In this document: positions 1 through 8,173 of the stretch, piece by piece
Layout: the number at the start of each line of letters is the position of its first letter
Position numbering within the stretch: position 1 is the stretch's first letter
Assembly (NCBI GenBank): GCA_045648765.1
Contig: JAZROQ010000041.1
Location: 62,001-126,000 of the forward strand
Reading direction: 5' to 3'
DNA length: 64,000 bases
Source of the DNA: RGIG3009 sp045648765
Lineage (GTDB): Bacteria; Bacillota; Clostridia; Oscillospirales; Acutalibacteraceae
Made by a program: the position numbers and the translations under genes
The notes under the pieces: model-generated
What the model was told of the DNA's origin: nothing
The model's input: the letters and a program-made list of their open reading frames with translations, nothing else
Databases searched by the model: none

Positions 1-463
1 TAAGAATTTCAATTGCCTTTTCTTTTGAAATAAGATGTCGGTTATAATCATAAAATTTTCCATGGTTATTAAAGACAAAATAATCAGGAGTTCTTACACC
101 TTCAATTTTATTGTTGTAAAATAATTCATTGAGATTCTTGTCAGCATATACAAGACAATATACATAATCATTAATTTTGGGTGCAATTTTTGTTGTATAA
201 AGAATTTCGGGTAAATAATCAATATGATGCACTCCACTAACAACCTCATATAACCTATGCCAACGGTTAGAAATCTTTTTTCCATAGTTTTTTTTCCAAA
301 ACTCATCAAAGTTTTTTTGTTGTTCAACTGTCCATTTAACATTTTTGTAAAGTGGTGCTTTTCTTAGAATTGCTATCCATTCAGCAATAAAAACCTTAAG
401 GACTTCGATTTTTTGTGGAAACTTCAAAAAGAAAATTAACATCTTTTTATATAATCGCTTCAT
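1..463 (-). CDS. Sugar-transfer-associated ATP-grasp family protein, N-terminal part (cut by window edge)
   Basis: The minus strand is open from an ATG at 461-463 to the window edge, giving 154 residues and no stop. A GGGAG Shine-Dalgarno lies about 9 bases upstream. The segment contains a W-x-KNYGKKISNRWH-type stretch, then a region with HIDYLPEIL and a DKNL-x-LF turn. These resemble the start of the ATP-grasp proteins found in polysaccharide clusters (Pfam ATPgrasp_ST, by memory). The ATP-binding core would lie in the missing C-terminal part, so activity cannot be judged. It is the last visible gene of the surface-polysaccharide operon, 29 bases after the TupA-like gene. Family members are thought to ligate or transfer groups onto sugars, but the substrate is unknown. 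Confidence 0.6.
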   Translation of the reverse strand, partial: MKRLYKKMLIFFLKFPQKIEVLKVFIAEWIAILRKAPLYKNVKWTVEQQKNFDEFWKKNYGKKISNRWHRLYEVVSGVHHIDYLPEILYTTKIAPKINDYVYCLVYADKNLNELFYNNKIEGVRTPDYFVFNNHGKFYDYNRHLISKEKAIEIL

Positions 464-492
464 ATCAATGTACTCCCAAACCACTATTGAGT

Positions 493-1386
493 CTAAGACA
501 AACTAAGCCAATCACCTAAGCAACGCTCCCATTCCGGTGGCTGGAACAACTGAAATCCACCACCGGCAAAGAAGGTGTATTCACCAAAATAAATTTTGCC
601 ATTAAGTTCGTATAAATCTACTCTTACAAACTTTTTGTCCTTGGCAAATTTTGTGGCAATTTCTTTCATTTCGTCAAACATTTTTGGCTTATCCACAGGT
701 TTATCAGACCAAGGATGACTTCTTTTAACATCAAGGTGGTTAAAATCCATATCATAAAAGTCAAATCTGCAGTCTGTAGCCCTATCAGTCACCATAAGCA
801 TCATTTTAGGTTTTCCGTTAAAACAATAAAATTTATAATCATCAATACTGTTTTCCGGATTACCCTCGTCAACCATAAATTGCTCAGCGATTATGTAAGG
901 TTCGATACCTTTATATGGATACTCACGACCTGCATAATAAAAATCTTGTTTGATGCGCTTGCTGAAAAAAGATCTCATTTCATCGATTTCTTTTTTGGTA
1001 AGAGCCGACTTGTTCTTTATCACTTTAGTGCTGCCAGAATCGTGGTTACATTTGAGAACAAACTTTTCCGGCAAGGCATTAAAATCAATGTCATCAAAAG
1101 ACTTCCATGCTCCAAGTAGCGGAAAAAGATACTCCTCGCCCAAAGTTTGCTTTATATGTTCACGAACAGCAAGCTTGTCAACAAGTTTTGTATATTCGGG
1201 GCGTTTATCGTTAATTTTTAACCATTGAAGTTTTTCATTAAAACCTTTTGGGACCTTGAAATTTATAAACTTTCCTGTTGTGGAAAAATAGAAAATTTGA
1301 AGATATAGTTTGTCAGGAAGAAACTTCAGAGCATACATTATTTTCCCTCTAATATTTCTCCCGAAAATTTTTCTCAAATCTATCAT
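493..1386 (-). CDS. TupA-like ATP-grasp protein of polysaccharide biosynthesis
   Basis: This 297-residue protein has the layout of the TupA-like ATP-grasp family. A basic N-terminal segment carries FNEKLQWLKI and KLVDKLAVREHI, followed by the nucleotide-binding strand PEKFVLKCNHDSGS near residue 105. A central YKFYCFNGKPK motif follows, and the metal/ATP-site end VRVDLYELNGKIYFGE is near residue 255. TupA of Bacillus makes the amide-linked polypeptide part of a teichuronopeptide. Relatives in capsule clusters are often annotated as glycosyltransferases, so the reaction here is uncertain. No signal peptide or membrane segment is seen, so it should be cytoplasmic. The start is the ATG at 1386, with AAGGAG upstream inside the end of the epimerase gene, which suggests translational coupling. 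Confidence 0.75.
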   Translation of the reverse strand: MIDLRKIFGRNIRGKIMYALKFLPDKLYLQIFYFSTTGKFINFKVPKGFNEKLQWLKINDKRPEYTKLVDKLAVREHIKQTLGEEYLFPLLGAWKSFDDIDFNALPEKFVLKCNHDSGSTKVIKNKSALTKKEIDEMRSFFSKRIKQDFYYAGREYPYKGIEPYIIAEQFMVDEGNPENSIDDYKFYCFNGKPKMMLMVTDRATDCRFDFYDMDFNHLDVKRSHPWSDKPVDKPKMFDEMKEIATKFAKDKKFVRVDLYELNGKIYFGEYTFFAGGGFQLFQPPEWERCLGDWLSLS

Positions 1387-1391
1387 TTTAT

Positions 1392-2366
1392 TTATAGATT
1401 CTCCTTATACCATTCTATTGCCAATTTAATTCCGTCTTTAAAGCTATAATCGGGGTCATAGTCCAATAATCTTTTTGCTTTGCTTATGTCAGCGTTAGAG
1501 TGTTTAATATCACCTTTGCGGTCGGGGCCAAAATTAGGTTCGATGTCTAATCCCAAAGCAGCGGTAAGTCCGTAGTAAATATCAATCAAATATTCTCTGC
1601 CACCATAAGCAATGTTATAAGCCTCACCCGCTGCTTCGCTGGAGGCAAGACAAGCTTTAAGATTTGCTTCGATGACATTATCGACATAGGTGAAGTCACG
1701 ACTTTGCTTGCCATCACCATTGATGGTGGGTGTTTCACCATTGAGAAGTTGTTTTAAGAATTTGGGGATAACAGCAGCATAGGCACCATCCGGATCTTGA
1801 CGACGACCAAAAACGTTAAAATAACGCATACCATATGTATCCAAGCCGTAAAGTTTGGTATACAGTTTGCCCCATTCTTCGTCGCAACGTTTGGTAAGAG
1901 CATAAGGAGAAAGAAGGTTGCCTTCCCTACCTTCTGTTTTGGGGAGATTAGGTTCATCCCCATAAACGGAGGAACTGGAAGCATAAACAAATTTTTTAAC
2001 CCCGTTTATACGCGCCGCTTCCATCATATTAAGGGTACCTTCAATGTTGTTTTTGCAATAAAAAAGCGGCATTTCAATCGAGCGTGGAACGCTGCCCCAA
2101 GCAGCTTGGTTAAGCACGTAATCCACGCCTTCACAAGCTTTAATACAGGTGTCGAGGTCTTTGATATCACCTTTTATGAATGTGTAATTAGGGTTATCAA
2201 GGAACATGTCTACATTTTTTTGTTTTCCGGTTGAAAGGTCATCAAGCGCCTTTACTTTATAACCCATACTAAGTATTGCTTCGCAAAGATTAGAACCGAT
2301 AAAACCAGCCGCGCCCGTAACTAAGAAAACTGAATTTTCGGGGAATTTTAAGTGTTTAAAGCCCAT
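1392..2366 (-). CDS. UDP-sugar C4-epimerase of the extended SDR family (WbpP/TviC-like)
   Basis: The NAD-binding glycine motif is at residues 18-24 (G-A-A-G-F-I-G). The catalytic Ser region is SSSVYGD (about 130-137), and the Tyr155-x3-Lys159 pair sits in SPYALTKR. Length (324) and the HSNADISKAKRLL tail match UDP-glucose/UDP-N-acetylglucosamine 4-epimerases. The ATG at 2366 was chosen because GGAG lies 8 bases upstream. The longer GTG start at 2375 would overlap that Shine-Dalgarno. Together with the UDP-sugar 6-dehydrogenase at 3970-5289 it recalls the TviB/TviC and WbpO/WbpP pairs that make UDP-GalNAcA. Whether it acts on the free or the oxidised nucleotide sugar cannot be told. Confidence 0.85.
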   Translation of the reverse strand: MGFKHLKFPENSVFLVTGAAGFIGSNLCEAILSMGYKVKALDDLSTGKQKNVDMFLDNPNYTFIKGDIKDLDTCIKACEGVDYVLNQAAWGSVPRSIEMPLFYCKNNIEGTLNMMEAARINGVKKFVYASSSSVYGDEPNLPKTEGREGNLLSPYALTKRCDEEWGKLYTKLYGLDTYGMRYFNVFGRRQDPDGAYAAVIPKFLKQLLNGETPTINGDGKQSRDFTYVDNVIEANLKACLASSEAAGEAYNIAYGGREYLIDIYYGLTAALGLDIEPNFGPDRKGDIKHSNADISKAKRLLDYDPDYSFKDGIKLAIEWYKENL

Positions 2367-2380
2367 TGTTATCACTCCGT

Positions 2381-3952
2381 TTAGAAAGGTAAAATTGAGT
2401 TTATTGTATAATAAATGTTTATTAATTTCTTTCGTGTGTCAGTTTCGTTAAGATTCACCACACGAATATTCATATCAAAAAGTTCTTCATTCATAACTTT
2501 TTTTAAATCCATATGATGCTTATCTGAAATTCTGTGTGCAAGTGGCACACGAAGCAATAAATCAAGAAGTTTTCTGTTGTTGTATGGAATAGTAATGTCA
2601 AAACAAGATTTCATAACGCCGATATTTAATCCACATTTACCACCATGCATTAACTCCCATACAAAAAAATCACTTTCATCATAATTATACAAATGCTCTT
2701 TAAGTTGCGTGTTTTTAAAATACTCTTCAAAATACTTATCAGTTTCCCACACAAGTTTTCTATTCATAAAGAAAATTTTGTAAAGGGATGTGTAATTACG
2801 TGCAGAAAGATTTTTGGGGAATTTCTTTCTGCCAAAATACTTATACGCATAAGCACGAATTGTTTCAGAAATCCAAGACTTTACTTCCACATCGCAAATA
2901 TCATTTTGGATTAAAGTGATTTTTTTGCGCGCATCACTGTCTTTTGATGCACCAATTCCACCTTGGTTGTAATCAAATACCGCTTTATAAATATCAAAAT
3001 CGGCAATTTGTTCAGTAGATTCGGGAATTTCATAAATCTTATGAGGAACATTGAAACGTTCACTGATTTCTTTTGCTTTTTCAGCATCTACAGACTCGCG
3101 ATACATGGAAACATAGCTAAATGTTTCATATTTATCATAATTTCCGTTTGCTGCCGCAAAAGTTGTATTACTATCAACTCCACCGGTAAGAGAAATAGCA
3201 GGTTTTTTCCATTTCATCGGTATTAGTGCCATGCTATTTTTCATGATTTGCGCAGCATCGTTAATTACCTGCATGTATTCTTCATCATTCTGGCACATTT
3301 CAATTTCCTTACTAGGATAAAATCTTGTAACGGAAAACAAGCCGTTTTCCAAAGTGATATATGTGTTGGGAATTATTCGCTTAATTTCTTTGAAACACGA
3401 AATATCACCGGGCATATAATTGCCCATCATAAAATGATACCATCTGTAATTAACTAGACGCTTTACATAATCAGAAGTTTCAAGATTACAAATATCACCG
3501 ATTAATCTCATGTGGGATGAAATAAATTGTTTTCCTTCAATAGTCCCATAGCAACCATATTGTTGACCTGAGGCATCAAGAAGAAATTCAATTTTACTGC
3601 CATCAACAACACCCATAATAAAAATGCCGGTTAATTCATCAATCAAGTCAAAATATTCGTTTGTATTGTGTTTCTTTGCAATATTGGACAAAATCGTGGT
3701 TTCATCGTAATCCATTGTAAACGGGTTATATGCGTGTCCTATTAAAAAGATTGTTTTCCCATCAAAATCGTAAGTGTATAACTTAGCAGAATGATAGGTC
3801 CAAAAATTATAGTCGCCGATTACCCTTTTTTCCCAATTACCATAAAACGGATAATTATCAACATCACTTACTTCTGCATTTGTAATCAAAAACCCTTTTT
3901 CAAACAAGTGCTTCTGTATATTTGGTTTATTGTCTAAAATGTTTTTTAACAT
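2381..3952 (-). CDS. Asparagine-synthase-like amidotransferase lacking the catalytic N-terminal Cys
   Basis: The protein is 523 residues. Residues 1-165 keep the shape of a class-II glutaminase domain (LTGIFIMGVVDG, LLDASGQQYGCYG, FISSHMRLIGD). The start is Met-Leu-Lys, so the usual Cys2 nucleophile is missing. The synthetase half has a PP-loop at 255-261, LTGGVDS, a variant of SGGxDS, which binds ATP and activates a carboxylate. Such proteins in O-antigen and capsule clusters can amidate hexuronic acids. That fits the neighbouring UDP-aminosugar dehydrogenase but is inference. Ammonia would have to come free or from another protein. The gene is visibly AT-rich compared with the housekeeping genes further right. 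Confidence 0.75.
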   Translation of the reverse strand: MLKNILDNKPNIQKHLFEKGFLITNAEVSDVDNYPFYGNWEKRVIGDYNFWTYHSAKLYTYDFDGKTIFLIGHAYNPFTMDYDETTILSNIAKKHNTNEYFDLIDELTGIFIMGVVDGSKIEFLLDASGQQYGCYGTIEGKQFISSHMRLIGDICNLETSDYVKRLVNYRWYHFMMGNYMPGDISCFKEIKRIIPNTYITLENGLFSVTRFYPSKEIEMCQNDEEYMQVINDAAQIMKNSMALIPMKWKKPAISLTGGVDSNTTFAAANGNYDKYETFSYVSMYRESVDAEKAKEISERFNVPHKIYEIPESTEQIADFDIYKAVFDYNQGGIGASKDSDARKKITLIQNDICDVEVKSWISETIRAYAYKYFGRKKFPKNLSARNYTSLYKIFFMNRKLVWETDKYFEEYFKNTQLKEHLYNYDESDFFVWELMHGGKCGLNIGVMKSCFDITIPYNNRKLLDLLLRVPLAHRISDKHHMDLKKVMNEELFDMNIRVVNLNETDTRKKLINIYYTINSILPF

Positions 3953-3969
3953 TCAATATCACCCGAAAA

Positions 3970-5289
3970 TTATAATCTCCAGTAATTATATTTTGCTGAT
4001 TCATATTCCTTACGATCCAGAAGCCCCTTAATGTCGGCAAGAACCTTGGTAGCGTTGTCCCCCGCTTTGAACATCTTGTCAAAATCAGCGTGCGCAAGAG
4101 TTTTGAATTCTTCATGTGCAACGGCAAGGATAACCGCATCGCAATTTTTTATGGTTTCTATATCAACAAACTCAATGCCGTAGAGTCTTTTGGCTTCATC
4201 AGCATCTGCGGCAGGATCGGCAACAATTGCGGTAATACCGTATTCTTTGAGTTCGTTATAGATATCAATGATTTTTGTGTTTCTTGTGTCGGGGCAGTTT
4301 TCTTTGAAAGTAAAGCCTAAAATTGCTACTTTGGCATTCTTGATAGCAACATCAGCCTTGATAAGATTTTTAACAACGCTTTCGGCAACATATTTGCCCA
4401 TATCGTCATTAATTCTTCGACCCGATAAAATAATTTGGCTGTGATAACCCATTTGTTCCGCTTTATAGGTGAGATAATACGGGTCAACACCGATGCAATG
4501 ACCACCAACAAGACCGGGATAAAATTTGAGGAAGTTCCATTTGGTACCCGCGGCTTTGAGTACCGACTGGGTATCAATTCCCATTTTATTAAAAATTATG
4601 GAAAGTTCATTCATAAAGGCAATGTTAATGTCGCGCTGACTGTTTTCAATTACTTTTGCAGCTTCTGCAACCTTAATGCTTTCTGCTTTATGAACTCCTG
4701 CTTCTACAACAAGTTCGTAAACCTTGGTAATTTCATCGAGCGACTCTTTATCCATACCCGAAACAATCTTGACAATAGTTTCGAGTCTATGCACCTTATC
4801 ACCGGGGTTGATACGTTCAGGCGAGTAGCCAACTTTAAAGTCTACCCCACATTTGAGTCCCGATTCCTTTTCGAGAATAGGAACACAAATGTCCTCGGTA
4901 ACGCCGGGATAAACGGTAGATTCATAAACCACAATGCTTCCCTTGGTAAGATTTCTTCCAACAATTGTAGAAGCACCTTCTACGGGTGTTAAATCGGGAG
5001 TATGGTCATCATTAACCGGTGTGGGAACAGCAACAATATGGAATTTAGCCTCTTTGAGTTTGGTTTCATCGGCAGTAAATTCAACGGTTGTGTTTTTAAT
5101 AACCTCATTACCCACTTCGTTGGTTGGGTCAACACCGTTTTTGTAAAGTTCAATTTTTTTAGCGTTTAGGTCGAACCCTACAACCTTTACCTTTTTAGCA
5201 AAAGCAACCGCTATTGGCATGCCGACATAGCCAAGACCGACAAGGGAAATTTTTTCTTCGCCGTTTAGAATTTTTTGATATAATGACAT
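3970..5289 (-). CDS. Nucleotide-sugar 6-dehydrogenase (UDP-GlcNAc/UDP-GalNAc dehydrogenase, WbpA/WbpO/TviB type)
   Basis: This 439-residue enzyme oxidises C6 of a UDP-sugar to a carboxylate with two NAD+. The N-terminal Rossmann motif is G18-L-G20-Y-V-G23. The middle domain carries Lys212 in AEAAKVIEN and the catalytic Cys265 in VGGHCIGVDPYYL. The C-terminal NAD-type fold contains GFTFKENCPDTRNT. That last signature and the H-C-I-G-V-D-P motif favour the N-acetyl-hexosamine dehydrogenases over UDP-glucose dehydrogenase. The start ATG has GGAGGG upstream. It sits 1 base from the stop of the glycosyltransferase gene, so the two are tightly coupled. The product is probably a UDP-N-acetyl-aminouronic acid for the surface polymer. 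Confidence 0.9.
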   Translation of the reverse strand: MSLYQKILNGEEKISLVGLGYVGMPIAVAFAKKVKVVGFDLNAKKIELYKNGVDPTNEVGNEVIKNTTVEFTADETKLKEAKFHIVAVPTPVNDDHTPDLTPVEGASTIVGRNLTKGSIVVYESTVYPGVTEDICVPILEKESGLKCGVDFKVGYSPERINPGDKVHRLETIVKIVSGMDKESLDEITKVYELVVEAGVHKAESIKVAEAAKVIENSQRDINIAFMNELSIIFNKMGIDTQSVLKAAGTKWNFLKFYPGLVGGHCIGVDPYYLTYKAEQMGYHSQIILSGRRINDDMGKYVAESVVKNLIKADVAIKNAKVAILGFTFKENCPDTRNTKIIDIYNELKEYGITAIVADPAADADEAKRLYGIEFVDIETIKNCDAVILAVAHEEFKTLAHADFDKMFKAGDNATKVLADIKGLLDRKEYESAKYNYWRL

Positions 5290-5290
5290 A

Positions 5291-6400
5291 TTATTTGCCC
5301 TCCACTTTGAGAAGTTTGCACATATCTTTGTTTACTTTTTCAACGTCGAACTTTTCTTTACAGTAATTATGACTTTGTTTACCCATTTGCGGAATAAGTT
5401 CGGGTTTGTTTATAAATTCCATCATTTTTTCGGCTACGGCATTAGCATCCATAACCGGTACCAAAAAACCTGTTTTACCGTCGATAACTGTTTCCCTGCA
5501 CCCCGGAGCATCGGTTGTTATTATGGGGCGTCCCATCGCCATCGCTTCCAAAACGGTTCGTGGTGTTCCCTCTCGGTACGAAGGAAGAACATATACCGAA
5601 CATTGTTTATAATAATCGGCCACTGTGTCTGTTTCGCCAAAATGTTCAATTATTCCGCGATCAACGTAGTTTTGTAATACCTCGGGCGATATAGAATCTT
5701 GTATGCCTTCGCAAGCACCGAGAAGCATTAATCTTACTTCGGGATGTTTTTCTTTTACAATTTCACAGGCTTCAAGATATTCTCTTATGCCTTTCGAAAA
5801 CATAACCCGAGACAACATGAAAAACGTGATTTGCTCCGGAAAAGGCGCAACTGTGAATTTTTCGACATTAACGCCGGAACCATTTACGACGGAAACCTTG
5901 TTTTCTTTCACAAGTTTTTCCGCAACAAACTGCTCTTTATCATCGTTGTTTTGAAAAATCACCACATCGGCAGAATGAAAAGCTGTTTTATAAAGCAAAG
6001 ACATAACAAACTTAATAATTTTCGCTTTTGCAGTTTTGGCGGTAAAGGCATATCCGGCCCCTGTTACCATAGCGGCAACATGGGGAACTTTTGCAAGTTT
6101 TGCTGCAATGGAACCATATATTACCGGTTTACTTGTATATCCTAATGTAACATCCGGTTTTTCTGCTTTGAAAAGTTTTTTAAGTGTTAAAAGATATTTA
6201 ATATCATGAAGCGGGTTAACCCCATTTTTATTCATCGGTATTTCGACAAAGCGAGCACCAAGTTCTTCTATCTTGTCCACATTGTCTCTATTTGGGCCGG
6301 TCACAACCACCTCGTATCCTTGGGAAATAATTCTTTTGATTAAATCGCCCCTAAAATTATAGGATGTTCTGTTTTTCGGCGAAACAAGAATAAATTTCAA
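5291..6400 (-). CDS. GT4-family glycosyltransferase (PglA/CapM-like)
   Basis: A 369-residue retaining GT-B glycosyltransferase. The N-terminal domain begins MKFILVSPKN and includes GYTSKPVIYGSIAAKL and VTGAGYAF. The central VVNGSGVNVEKF strand and the E-x7-E motif PSYREGTPRTVLEA in the C-terminal domain are typical of the PglA/WbpY group, which adds an N-acetylhexosamine to an undecaprenyl-diphosphate-linked sugar. The start codon is TTG at 6400, supported by AAAGGGG about 10 bases upstream; no better ATG fits the domain start. It probably adds the second sugar after the phosphoglycosyltransferase at 8174-8815. Donor and linkage are not predictable from sequence alone. Confidence 0.87.
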   Translation of the reverse strand: MKFILVSPKNRTSYNFRGDLIKRIISQGYEVVVTGPNRDNVDKIEELGARFVEIPMNKNGVNPLHDIKYLLTLKKLFKAEKPDVTLGYTSKPVIYGSIAAKLAKVPHVAAMVTGAGYAFTAKTAKAKIIKFVMSLLYKTAFHSADVVIFQNNDDKEQFVAEKLVKENKVSVVNGSGVNVEKFTVAPFPEQITFFMLSRVMFSKGIREYLEACEIVKEKHPEVRLMLLGACEGIQDSISPEVLQNYVDRGIIEHFGETDTVADYYKQCSVYVLPSYREGTPRTVLEAMAMGRPIITTDAPGCRETVIDGKTGFLVPVMDANAVAEKMMEFINKPELIPQMGKQSHNYCKEKFDVEKVNKDMCKLLKVEGK

Positions 6401-6414
6401 GTAACCTACCCCTT

Positions 6415-7311
6415 TTAAATTTTTTTAAGATTTGAAGCTACAACGTCAAAGAGCCTTGCATTATTTCCTTCGCCGGAAAAACTGTTATGCGGTGTTATGA
6501 TAACATTTTCCATGTCCCATAACTGACTATTCTCATTAAGCGGTTCGTTTTCGAAAACGTCAAGTACCGCACCGCCCAGTTTTTCATTTAATGCAACAAC
6601 AAGGTCCTCGGTATTCACAACGGCCCCGCGTGAAATATTGACGAGTATGGAACCTTGTTTCATAATGGAAAACTTTTTATCACCGAAGAAACCTTTTGTT
6701 TCCTCAGTGAGGGGTAAAGTAAGTATTACAACATCTGCATTGTTAAGCAAAGCGTTCAGTTCCGTCATTGGTAAAACGTCGACAAAATATTCGGACTTTT
6801 TAGGACATACATCTGCTCCGTAAACCGTGCAACCCATTGCCGAAAATCTTTTTGCGCACTCAAAACCAACGTTCCCGGCACCAACAATCAATACGTTTTT
6901 TTGGAACAATTCTAAAAGTGCACGATGTTTTTCCCAAATGTGTTGTTTTTGGTTTTCATGAAAAAAAGCAAATTTTTTATACAAATTCAGAACGCCGGCG
7001 AGTGCGAATTCGGCCATGGGGATGCTGTATACCCCGCGAGCGTTGTATATCTCAATTCCGTTTTGTTTGATATAGTCCATGGGGACTCTATCAAACCCCG
7101 CTGATGTAAGTTGAATGAATTTAAGAGAAGTGAATTTTTCGATCTTATGGTGAAGGAAAATTCCGTTTCCGATAACACCCTCAACATCTCGGTACTCACA
7201 CGGTAAGGCATCATGCTCATATTGCATAAATATCACCTTATGCCCGAGGTGTTCAAAATACTGAAGTTGTTTTTTGGTGCAATTAAAAGCACCCGTTATA
7301 AGCAAATTCAT
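6415..7311 (-). CDS. D-isomer-specific 2-hydroxyacid dehydrogenase
   Basis: The protein is 298 residues from the ATG at 7311. That start was chosen because TAGGGA lies just upstream, while the longer frame would overlap the aldolase gene. The NAD-binding motif is GAGNVG at 144-149. The family's Arg, acid and His catalytic residues appear as R228 in NISRGAVV, E256 in FENEPL and H275 in IITPHNS. The family interconverts 2-oxo acids and D-2-hydroxy acids. It lies 8 bases after the HpcH/HpaI aldolase gene. A plausible reading is that the aldolase makes a 2-oxo-4-hydroxy acid that this enzyme reduces. A role in glycan decoration is inference from the operon. Confidence 0.82.
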   Translation of the reverse strand: MNLLITGAFNCTKKQLQYFEHLGHKVIFMQYEHDALPCEYRDVEGVIGNGIFLHHKIEKFTSLKFIQLTSAGFDRVPMDYIKQNGIEIYNARGVYSIPMAEFALAGVLNLYKKFAFFHENQKQHIWEKHRALLELFQKNVLIVGAGNVGFECAKRFSAMGCTVYGADVCPKKSEYFVDVLPMTELNALLNNADVVILTLPLTEETKGFFGDKKFSIMKQGSILVNISRGAVVNTEDLVVALNEKLGGAVLDVFENEPLNENSQLWDMENVIITPHNSFSGEGNNARLFDVVASNLKKI

Positions 7312-7319
7312 AACTATCC

Positions 7320-8153
7320 CTACCGACAAATTTCATCAACGATTTTAACAACATTTTTTCTGTTTTCATCAAAAAAAGGATTGTTCTGTTTTTCGCAAAA
7401 GTTTTCAAATTCGCGAATCTCTTTTATCCCACTCTTAAAAGTCGCATCAATAACACTAATATCATTAATCGCATCGGTATTGCAAAAACTTCGCGACAAA
7501 ATAACGCAAGTAGAACCCAATCTGTAATGCTCGGCAATTACTTTCCCCCCCGGCAATGCACCACCGGTTAAAGATGCTACACCACCAAATCCGTAAGGAA
7601 GGTTTTTTTCTTTGAACTTTTCAATGATTCTGTCAACAGTTCCGTCAGCTAATAGTTTGAACATAAACTTATGACCAAAGCCAAGACTTAAATCGTTAAG
7701 ACCGATAAACACCTCGTCGATCCCTTTAACCGACAAAATTTCATCTATGTTCTGAATCGACTCAACTGTTTCGAAAAGGAGGAGCGTTTTTGCTCTTCCT
7801 TTTACCGCCTTCACAAATCGTTTTACCTCGTCTGCCGTTTTGAAATACGGCAACATAACAATATCTGCACCTGCACGTATAACCGAAGCAATTTCAAACT
7901 CCGAGCCTCTATATTTGTTTTTAAAACTCATGTTGTGGATAGGGTTAACCCTAGCCATAACCTTCGATTTTGTTAAAACCTTTTTAACTTCCTTAACATC
8001 TTTTGAAGTATGACGGTTTTGCACCGTATCCATACCGCCTTGACGAAGATTTTTACCGATATATTCGAGATCGATGAAAATCCTGTCAACTCCTACCTTT
8101 TCTGCAATTAAAGCAACTTCAGGATTTTTTGTGATATACATTAATTTTAACAA
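7320..8153 (-). CDS. HpcH/HpaI-type class II pyruvate aldolase/citrate-lyase family protein
   Basis: A 277-residue TIM-barrel protein. FIDLEYIGK near residue 25 and ARVNPIHN near 90 fit the family, as does AGADIVMLPYF near 115. The metal-binding glutamate lies in LLLFETVESIQN (about 145), followed by EVFIGLNDLSLGFG, the usual Asp-containing strand. Class II members cleave or form 4-hydroxy-2-oxo acids with pyruvate and a divalent metal. The start is TTG at 8153, with GAGGG 7-8 bases upstream. An internal ATG at 8141 is possible but would remove the first strand residues. Such genes are not standard in polysaccharide operons, which makes its pairing with the following 2-hydroxyacid dehydrogenase notable. 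Confidence 0.78.
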   Translation of the reverse strand: MLKLMYITKNPEVALIAEKVGVDRIFIDLEYIGKNLRQGGMDTVQNRHTSKDVKEVKKVLTKSKVMARVNPIHNMSFKNKYRGSEFEIASVIRAGADIVMLPYFKTADEVKRFVKAVKGRAKTLLLFETVESIQNIDEILSVKGIDEVFIGLNDLSLGFGHKFMFKLLADGTVDRIIEKFKEKNLPYGFGGVASLTGGALPGGKVIAEHYRLGSTCVILSRSFCNTDAINDISVIDATFKSGIKEIREFENFCEKQNNPFFDENRKNVVKIVDEICR

Positions 8154-8173
8154 AATTAATCCCTCGCAAAATT

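Noticed and set aside
94..342. 82-residue frame on the minus strand at the left edge
   Set aside because: It is a shifted frame inside the truncated ATP-grasp gene (1-463), whose own frame has the Shine-Dalgarno and family motifs.
4435..4992. Plus-strand frame of 185 codons inside the UDP-sugar dehydrogenase gene
   Set aside because: Shadow of a well-conserved enzyme; Phe/Asn-rich composition and no start signal.
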